Assembly (NCBI GenBank): GCA_951812925.1
Contig: OX638369.1
Location: forward strand, 64,494,228 to 64,558,227
From: Calliopum simillimum
Taxonomy: Eukaryota; Arthropoda; Insecta; Diptera; Lauxaniidae
Direction of reading: 5' to 3'
Length of the DNA stretch: 64,000 nucleotides
Shown: positions 56,306-64,000 of the stretch, piece after piece
Position numbering within the stretch: the first letter of the stretch is position 1
How the letters are laid out: every line of letters begins with the position of its first letter
Translations under genes and position numbers: made by a program
The notes under the pieces: generated by a model
Seen by the model: the letters and a program-made list of their open reading frames with translations, nothing else
Database searches by the model: none
What the model was told of the DNA's origin: nothing

Positions 56306-57005
56306 GAATAATTATACAAATCTTTTAAATTCGGAATTTTTGCCGAAAACCGTTTGATCTAGTGACACCTGTATCAGGAATTATTTACAATAACAACAAG
56401 AGTCGCTCGGATTTACTTTCAAATGAAAATTTGTTATCCCTACACACAGGGTATATCGTCGGACACTTGTACAACGGCCTTAATTGACACACAATAAAAT
56501 TTATGAAGAAAACTTTAAAAACACTTTTTTAATTCAAAAACAATGCATCTTCCAAAAAAGTGTGTAATTCATAAAATGCTTAGAATCCTCCAATACGTTG
56601 TAATTTTTTTCCGAAATTTTTAGGACACTTCAAATTTTTATAAAAATTGATCCAAGAAAAAAATGTTTAATGTTCTGAAAAAATTCACTCATATTCCTTA
56701 GAGGATTCTAAGTATTTTATGTTCTATACACTTTTCTCAGGATGCCTTGCTTTTAAGTTAAAAAGCGTTTTGGGGGCTTACTTCATACATTTTAGTGTGA
56801 GAACTACCAAAAACACTGTTAGAGCACCGGATTTGCTCTTGGGGGTTTTCATAAAAAAAAACGAGGGGGGAGGGGTTTGACCTAAACGACTCTATTTAAT
56901 CAAATTTTTTCTAACGAACTGAGTCTAAACAAAACATGATGTAGGTGAATTAGACTCAAGCGTACTTACCATTTTGCACTCTGTTAAATGTTTCTAGAGA
57001 ACAAA
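56306..57005. other. No gene; small TATACCC-like and palindromic pieces
   Basis: TATCCCTACACACAGGGTAT at about 56435 matches the opening palindrome of the TATACCC repeat. AATTCATAAAATGCTTAGAA at 56568 is mirrored by AGTATTTTATGTTCTATACA at 56711-56730. Confidence 0.45.
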
Positions 57006-57691
57006 TCGATACCTTAGAGCGCTATAGTCCTATTTTCACTTTTTGCGATTTTGAGATTTTTGCAGTTATGGGCTTCTTTACCGTGTGGAAAACTGTGTGA
57101 TGTCAAAATACCACTAAAACCAAAATATTCGATAATTAAGAAAAATCTTATCTCCAAACTGTAATTTTTTGAAGTGCGCTACTGTCCTATCTCTACTGAA
57201 TATTCAAATAAGTCACATTTTTAAAAAAAATTCTTCGTTTGTTCGCGTTCCATGACTTTTTGCGACATATAAGTGAACATATTTGGTTACACCCAAGGGT
57301 CCACTCTTGTTTGTCGGAACCAAAAAATAAAAAAAAAAAAAAAAAAATTAGTTTTTTCGTGTTTTCTAAGCGTTTCATGACTTTTTACGATATTTTAGTA
57401 GAAAAAATTCAAAAAATGTACTAAATGTACCGTTTATTTTAATAGCAGTGGAATTCTATACAAGGGCAAAAGTAATGACATGCTATAAACTTGCTGGGAT
57501 TTCGTTAGAAATTAATAAAATTGGTTAAAAAGATTTAATTATGTTAAAATATATTATAGGTCAAATTATTGCATGTATCGTTATATCAAAATAGCAGCCA
57601 ATTCTAAATAACGACTATTTTAAATCTTCTTTTTGCATTTCCCAACAATTGGAGATAGGAGAGATAGGACTATAGCGCTCTAAGATATCGA
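57006..57691. repeat. Inverted-repeat element, AGAGCGCTATAGTCC ends
   Basis: ATCGATACCTTAGAGCGCTA then TAGTCCTAT is mirrored by ATAGGACTATAGCGCTCTAA then GATATCGAT. The TIR is about 28 bp with one mismatch. Target duplication not resolved. No coding sequence. Confidence 0.65.
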
Positions 57692-58615
57692 TATAACGTC
57701 CAGCTGTTGTCCTGTATTTTGCAAGTTATCCATTTAAAATTTTTGTTAAATTTTTTTCAAAAAATTTTCCACGTATTTAAATTTGGAATTGTTTTAAAAT
57801 TTTTATTTGTTATATTTTTAGTTTATTGACAGTCTTAAATTTTTTCCTATTTTTGCGTCCGTTGATTTTTTGGGGTGTTTTTGTTTATTTAGAGAAATTT
57901 CAGTTGTTCCTCTCAAAAAATTTTTTATTTTGATAGTCTTCAAGTTTTACCACAAATTTTCAACGAACACGGCTAAAGTTTTATTGAAAAAAAAAAAAAA
58001 AAATAAAACGAATCAGAACTAAAATTATTTCAATGAATTTTTCATGAAATTCATCTTAAGTTTGGCAATCTCGTAATAATTTTTTTTTAACCCTTAATGT
58101 GCAGTAATCTTGATTTTGTCCAAATTCAAATTACTGTTTTTAGAAAAACATATGTACGAGTACTAACAAATATGAAATGATTTCAAGTGTAAAAATAAAT
58201 ATGAAAAATATATAAAATCATAGAAATGCTTGTATCGAGTTCTAAAAATTGTGTTTGGAAATATTAAATATAACATTTTTCATGGAATCAAATTAAGGTC
58301 ACTTTAAAAAACAGACGTCCATTAACTTCCAGTAAGCGTATTTGGTTGCAAAAATTCCAACAGCAACTTGACAAAAAATAAAAAAAATTTGAACTGAAAT
58401 AACGACTTTGTGAATAATTTAATTAAGGGAAAAAAAAAAACGAATTTTTTAAGAGAATATTTTGCATCATAGATATTACAAATGAGTGACCGTCAGCTAG
58501 GGGGAGGGGGCAGAAGGTATTATTTCTTTGGCTACGTCCTTGAGTGACGACTAAGATGCAAAATGGCAACTTAGGGGAATTATATCAAAATATAATGAAA
58601 AAGAAAACTAAATTG
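57692..58615. other. AT-rich sequence, no gene seen
   Basis: Poly-A/T tracts (57988-58003, 58080-58088) and no recognised element. Confidence 0.4.
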
Positions 58616-58619
58616 ATAA

Positions 58620-59326
58620 TAAAATATATCGAAAGACAAAAATGTGCGAAAAACCCGTTTTTTAAATATTTCGGTCTAAGATATCTCTTAGGAACATGAA
58701 GATATCCACATAATTTAAATAAGGTTTTAAAGAAAAAAATTAAGGCTTTCACTTTAACTTTAATCAGATTTAACGAATAAATGATATGATATGATATAGC
58801 TTCAAAAAACTATTTTTTTTTGGTTTTTGTTTATTGTATCATAGTAAAAAAATTTTTTTTTTTTATATGGGAAAATGACCCAACTAGAAAAGGAGTTATC
58901 TCAAAATTTAGTCGAGGAGTCACGAGCGAAAATTTTTTTATACATAATTTCCGTGGACTTTTGACAAAACAACCTAAGTCGAGATAAGACAATTCTCCAG
59001 GATTTTAGTCGTAAATATGAAATTTAAATACGCTTCTATTGGTATAATTGCCTTGTCTCCATGATTTTTTGTTCCAGAGATATAAGGGTGTCCCATAATT
59101 CACGAACTTGAATTTGAACTTAGCGCCAATCGTGCGGTGAAGTATTATGAACCAAAAGAAGAAATAATTTGGCAGCTGATACTTTATGATTAGGAAAAAT
59201 GTATGGAAAAAGGAGATTCAACGCTGCATCAACGAAATTGAACCACATTATTGAAAACTAGTTAATCAGTTTTTAGGCTGTGATGTGCCACGACGTTCGA
59301 TTTAAAACGGGTTAAGGCGCGCCGTG
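58620..59326 (+). repeat. Diverged copy of palindrome family B, one arm
   Basis: AAAAACCCG, TTTCGGTCTAAGATATCTCT, GGTTTTAAAG and GGAGTTATCTCAAAATTTAG follow the order of 9475-9850. The terminal part (CGACGTTCGATTTAAAACGG then GGCGCGCCGTG) appears at 59291-59326 after about 330 bp of foreign sequence. Confidence 0.65.
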
Positions 59327-60040
59327 CACTGTTTCGAGTGCGATATGGCACTCATGACACGTAGTGGGTTAAGTAATTACTAACTAACTGAAACTAACGC
59401 AGAGGATTTTTTTGTTTTTTTTTTTTTTTTGAGGTTATTGAAATTGACATAATAGCAAAAGATTTGAAAAGCAAAATAGATTTGTGAAACTACGCTTTCG
59501 TACTTAGGCGGTTTTTAAGTGATTTTTAAGAACATAATGTTCAAAAATTAAGTAGTAATTTTACCAAGAACTATTAGAAAATGGAGCTCAAACCTCTTTT
59601 GCTTGAGTCGACTAAGGCTGCTTTTCCTTTGTGTCATACATAAGCAAATTTTTCATTGAAGTATTCAACTCTTTATTTTCTTTTATTTGATGCCTCTAAT
59701 TCGTGTTCATGCAGTAGGTAAAATGGTAATGTTTTATTTTAAAATTTCAATGTTAATTTGCTTGTTTAAAATTTAATTGTAGAAAAAAGAAAAAGGGAAT
59801 AACACTTGAGAAACAAATAAAACAAAATGTCAGCTGATATGGAAATAAAATAAATTTGCTGCTTATCAGCTTTGGTATCAGTCGAGAGTTGCCATATTTC
59901 CCTAATCATGGTATCATCCAAGATATTGATAAGTTAATTTTCCTCAGTATTATTGATCAGAAGTCAAAACAAGCAATTGCTTAGGATCTCAGTCACAACT
60001 TAATCTGGAGAGAAGATGTATATTAGAAAAATTAATTCGG
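59327..60040. other. No gene seen
   Basis: AT-rich; a T-tract at 59411-59430. Nothing recognised. Confidence 0.4.
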
Positions 60041-60049
60041 TATAACTTT

Positions 60050-61010
60050 TCTTTTTTTTTTTCTAGGCTCATCCCTGAAATAATGCAAGAACATTTTTTG
60101 AAAATAAAACCAGAAAAATCTGCATAAAAAATTCTGGTGTTATCTCTATTTTGGTTTTGAGATAAAGCCAAAAACATATCTAGCCTTTTTCCAAAAATTA
60201 TGGCTTTATTTTTAAAAGTTATGTGGCTTACAAAAAGGAAATAACGTGAAAAAATTTTGAATATTCTCGAAGATATCACAATGGGAAAAACCGCGAGAAA
60301 ATTTTTTGGAAATAAGGCCACAAAAAATTCCATGGAAAATTTTGACCATATTCCAAAACTTTATGGCTGAATATTTCTGGCTTTATTTTTAAACAGTTTC
60401 TTGGGTTATATTCTTTTATTGTACAGTCAGTTGGGGCTTAAAAATGGGGTTACTTGGAAAGCTTTCGGGAATTTTTGAAAATTTGTTATTTTATAGATAA
60501 CGATGTGCTTTTTCGAATTTCAACCCGAAAGCCACCTCGTGTCTTGTCCACTAGCGCCGCCATAATCGAAAAATAGCGCCCAAAACAATTTTAAAATAAG
60601 TTAAATAGGAAATTTTATAAGCTACAACATTTTCGACCAATATTTTCTCTAAATGCAACCATTAGCGCGATATTTGCAAAAAATTGATTTTAGGCGCCAT
60701 GTTTCCAATTTAACGGCGCGAACGCACAAAAAATGGCAAAGTTGAAACTCGAAAAGAGCACATCACAATCTATAAAATGACACATTTTAAAAAATCCCGG
60801 TAAAATTTTCAGGTAAAACTATCAAATGGATGATTTCGTAAACCACATAAATTTTGTAAATAAAGCCATACATTTTTGGAAAAAACGCCAGAAAAGTTTT
60901 TGGTCTTACTTGCTTCCAAAATAAAATGGAAATAAGGCCAAAATATTGTATGGAGATTTTTCTGGCTTCATTTCCAAAAACTAATGCTAGAAAATATCAG
61001 CCATTATTTC
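60050..61010. repeat. Repeat block with AAATAAGGCCA motifs
   Basis: GGAAATAAGGCCA, TGGCTTTATTTTTAAA and AATTTTTCTGGC variants recur at 60170-60420 and 60840-61010, on both sides of a second copy (60602-60826) of the repeat at 22584. The 114-residue minus-strand frame at 59989-60333 is part of this AT-rich repeat and has no motif. Confidence 0.5.
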
Positions 61011-61916
61011 CTATCACGATGTAAATATTTTTCTTTCGTTGTGTGCAACAACGTATAAATGGATAGATTTTCTACAGAAATCCATAATACACCACTTTTG
61101 CATTTTATACAAAAAAAGGTCAACTGGCAACTCTATTCTCTGTCCACACCCCATAATTTTACAAGCTACCATCTTGCGTTTAAATGTCGCACACCGGCTG
61201 TTTTCAACGACTTCTCATCGCACGCTTTTGTCCTGCACTACGGGTGCTACGCACGAAGCTGGGAGAATTTAAGGTCCTTGTGTCAATTTATAAGGATTTA
61301 ACGTTAAGATATTCATTAATTTTTGTTACTGTTGTCAGTTTTTGAATACCAAAATTCGGGATTCACAATTGAGATGAAGCACGTCGCACAGCAGATGCCT
61401 CAACAATAAGACATAAAATTTTGCGTACGAATATAGAGCATTTTTTTTTTTTGCTTCAGTTTAGCATTGTGCTATTGTTGTTCTGATAGATAGAAATAGA
61501 ACTTGACATTGTGATGCCAGTGCACAGGCAAAGGTTCAAGTATTTGCAATGTTTAATGGTGAAATATTCGGGGAAAAAGTTTTTATATCCCCGCATTGAA
61601 TATCTATACCCCTACCTGAATTTTGAAATTTTTGTTTATTGTCTAAAAGTTTTTACGTCATGGTCGACGGGATAAGTAATGATTCGGGGTGTTAAAAGTT
61701 CTTTATTTTTTGTTTTGAAATGTTCACTAAAGTTTTGTTATCCTATTAAAATTGAAAATTGCACAAAATAAGTTAAATCTACTTAATGAACTAATTTTCG
61801 TTAATTTGAGTTATTGTTTATAAAGAGTGTTTTTTTAAACCCCATAGAACTTAAAATTGTAAAAAAAAACACAAAAAAATAAGCTGCAATCAAAAAAAAT
61901 TTTTTTTTTCTATACA
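61011..61916. other. No gene seen
   Basis: Two overlapping frames at 61039-61301 have no family resemblance. Otherwise AT-rich. Confidence 0.4.
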
Positions 61917-62529
61917 CGGCACACAGTGGTCTATAAAAGAGCGCTAGCCGGTCATAACTCCGAAAATTTTTGTATTAAAAGTAATATTTTTTTTTGGACA
62001 AATTTAAAGTTAAATATCTAGATAACATATTTCAAGTACCAAAAGACCAAGAAATAATACCATTTTTGAGTTTTCGCGTCTTAAACTTGATGAATTCGGA
62101 AAATGTTGATTTTTTCCAAAACTCTCTTAAAATATGTGAAAGTTTAAATGACTGTATCTTTAAAACTGAGAAGTCTTACTTCATGAAACTTATGGTGAAA
62201 ATAACTTGATATATTTTCTGAAGATTTGCGTACTTAGACGTTAGTTTTTTTTAATATAAAAAGGATATCCGGATCATCACAAAAAATCTCTAATTTCATT
62301 TCCCAAATTTACGAATTTTGCACTCTGTGGACTATAACTGATATGTTTTATAGAGTTGCAACGGCACCCCCTCTATTACTACGATGAGTTTTTCTTTAGC
62401 GACTTTTCTGTATTCTTGCAACGCTCCAGTTTCGTAAAACCAATAACAACCAAAGTGTTTGAGGTAAAACAATAAAATTCGATTTCTGATATAGTATTAG
62501 TAGCATCTATTTATTTGTTGAAAATGCGC

Positions 62530-62815
62530 GTATTCGGGTCAAGGACACGCCCACCTCCTATATAAACAAACATTTTCAATCGCTATAACTTCGTAAATAT
62601 TCAAAGTACAAAAATAATATTAAATATCTGAGTTCGTATAGATAGCATTAAGTCAGTTCGTGGAAAAGAACGTAATCTGGTCAAGGACACGCCCACCTCT
62701 CATATAACCAAAAATTTGGAATCGCCATAACTTCGTTAATATTTGAAGTACAAAAATAATATTTAATATCTGAGTTAGTATAGATAGCATTAAGTCACTT
62801 TGAAAATGGGCGTGA
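62530..62815. repeat. Tandem array, about 141 bp, two units
   Basis: Each unit carries GTCAAGGACACGCCCACCTC, then ATATAA, CGTAAATATT or close, and GAGTTCGTATAGATAGCATT. Starts are near 62537 and 62678. The CACCTCCYATATAARCAAA core is shared with the 141-bp units of the TATACCC repeat. Confidence 0.75.
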
Positions 62816-62816
62816 C

Positions 62817-63200
62817 TTGTCCGCCATTTTGGATCCGTCATTTTGTTTACAAAAAAGATAATACCGAATTCAAAATCAGCGACCTCAAAAACCCCTTAAG
62901 CCACAATTTTGTCGTGATATAATCAATTTTTTAGAAAATTGTCCGCCATTTTGGATCCGCCATTTTGTTTACAAAAAAGATGATACCAAATTCGAAATAA
63001 GCAACCTCAAAAACCCCCTTAGCCACAATTTTATTGTGATATAATCAATTTTTTGGGAAATCGTCCGCTATTTTGGATCCGCCATTTTGTTTACAAAAAA
63101 GATAATACCGAATTCAAAATCAGCGACCTCAAAAATTCCTTTAGCCACAATTTTGTCGTGATATAATCAATTTTTAAGAAAATTGTCCGCCATTTTGATT
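62817..63200. repeat. Tandem array, about 122 bp, three units
   Basis: GTCCGCCATTTTGGATCCGC begins each unit near 62819, 62940 and 63062, with a partial fourth at 63184. Each contains CGAATTCAAAATCAGCGACC or a close variant and TTTTGTCGTGATATAATCAA. The ATGGCGGATCC / GCGACC pair also occurs in the MITE at 33538-34156. Confidence 0.9.
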
Positions 63201-63331
63201 TTTAAAAAAATCGTTTTCAGATTTAGAGTCAACGACCCCCGAAACATAAAAGCTGATATTTTTTTTTTATAAAAAATAACCAGGAAAGAGTTATGACCAG
63301 CTAGAAAAGCATTCTAGACCACTGTGCGGCA

Positions 63332-64000
63332 TTAACTTTTGAAAATGATTTCGAACAAATGAGCACCGCGGCTGTTCTTGACGAAGCGCATTTTTAATGT
63401 GCCTATTTTTTTTTCGGTTCAAAAAGGGGCCACCTTTTCTCATTTCAAAAAGTAGCTCAAATTATCAGGCAATCTCAATTCCTATTGCTCTGAAATTCGA
63501 AAAACAAAATGTAATAAATATAATTGGATTTTCTACTGTGGTCAATCCGATTTACTGAAACGTAATTCCGATGTGTTGTTAAATATCGAAACGCAGAGCA
63601 CCTTAAGTTTGATTCCACTCTGATTCCAACAAAAATCGGAATTGAGAACAGCCATTAATGACAAGAATCTAATGTAATTTAACTTGTTAGGTTTACTTTT
63701 TAAATAAATATGCATTTGTAGACATATTTAATGAATATAATTTTTAAGAGTTAATATTGCTTTTAGCACTGTTGTGTGTCAAAACTGGTCCATATTTAAT
63801 TCATTACCGAAAACATTCTCTGTACAGGCGCATCACTGCCCAGTAAACACTAAATAAGTAAATTCCAATGAACATGCTCGAAGTAAAATTTGAAAAAAAA
63901 AAAAAAATTGTGAAAACGGGACAATTTTACGAAAACGGGACATTTCTGTATTCTTGCGGGGCAACGGAACAGAAGACTTGAACACGGGACTGTCCCTTTC
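63332..64000. other. Intergenic; repeat pieces and a possible hAT end
   Basis: At 63555-63650 a block with AAACGCAGAGCACCTTAA and AATCGGAATTGAGAACA repeats the inner palindrome of 29640-29790. At 63917-64000, repeated AACGGGACA motifs and CGGGACTGTCCC look like the subterminal part of an element cut off by the window edge. Confidence 0.5.

Larger units (their letters stand above)
61922..63326. mobile_element. Transib-like element with CACAGTG ends
   Basis: Both ends read CACAGTGGTCTA outermost, then 10 bp that do not match between ends, then CTAGCYGGTCATAACTC. The exact 5-bp GC-rich duplication CGGCA is at 61917-61921 and 63327-63331. A CACWGTG-type heptamer and a 5-bp GC-rich duplication are features of Transib transposons, relatives of the RAG recombinase. 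The interior has no transposase, only tandem arrays, so it would be non-autonomous. Confidence 0.75.

Noticed and set aside
59989..60333. 114-residue minus-strand frame
   Set aside because: Phenylalanine-rich translation of a repeat with AAATAAGGCCA motifs; no domain.

Overview
The window looks like transposon-dominated nuclear DNA from an insect, most likely a higher fly. It is strongly AT-rich, has very short GT-AG introns (58-65 nt in the clear cases), carries dipteran-style Tc1/mariner, hAT, PIF/Harbinger, pogo and Helitron sequences, and has no bacterial-style gene packing. I see no host protein gene, rRNA gene or functional tRNA gene. Almost everything I can name is a transposable element or its remains. 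Assignment to a fly, rather than another insect, is inference.

Layout. 0-3 kb: a palindromic repeat, Helitron-like pieces, and a Harbinger derivative whose long inverted arms carry tRNA-like promoter boxes. 3.4-5.65 kb: a four-level nest (palindromic repeat, mariner, hAT element, 525-bp MITE). 5.8-11.8 kb: a five-level nest with a sibling hAT element beside it; the innermost unit is a 1387-bp near-perfect palindrome. 13.8-18.2 kb: a CACAGTGCAACA-ended palindrome next to a Tc1/mariner element split by about 2.5 kb of unknown DNA. 19.2-21.8 kb: a hAT-like element (8-bp target duplication) encoding an unusual transposase-like protein; the C-terminal part of a second copy lies at 30.3-31.0 kb on the other strand. 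23.9-24.9 kb: a decayed zinc-finger/IDSS-motif gene typical of insect repeats. 26.4-29.1 kb: another nest. 31.3-33.5 kb: a Tc1 element in fold-back form with a Helitron inserted in its reading frame. 33.5-37.8 kb: two further hAT elements. 40.0-40.6 kb: a tandem array. 43.3-46.1 kb: a common dispersed repeat hit twice at the same 8-bp target. 46.3-49.1 kb: a palindrome and an uncharacterised transposon-associated gene. 51.2-54.7 kb: a two-gene Harbinger element, its accessory Myb/SANT gene interrupted by a palindromic insertion. 55.3-56.3 kb: a decayed trihelix-like gene. 61.9-63.3 kb: an element with CACAGTG ends and a 5-bp CGGCA duplication, resembling Transib. The rest is AT-rich sequence without recognised features.

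The strongest structural evidence is target-site duplications read directly on both sides of elements (eleven 8-bp, one 5-bp, one 4-bp, several 3-bp and TA), plus two places where removing an insertion restores a reading frame. Together they give a relative chronology. The most unusual candidates are the Transib-like element with split termini, the hAT-like transposase family, the palindromes with CAC ends, and the repeat carrying sites used twice by different elements. Copy numbers, ages, family names and activity cannot be judged without searches.
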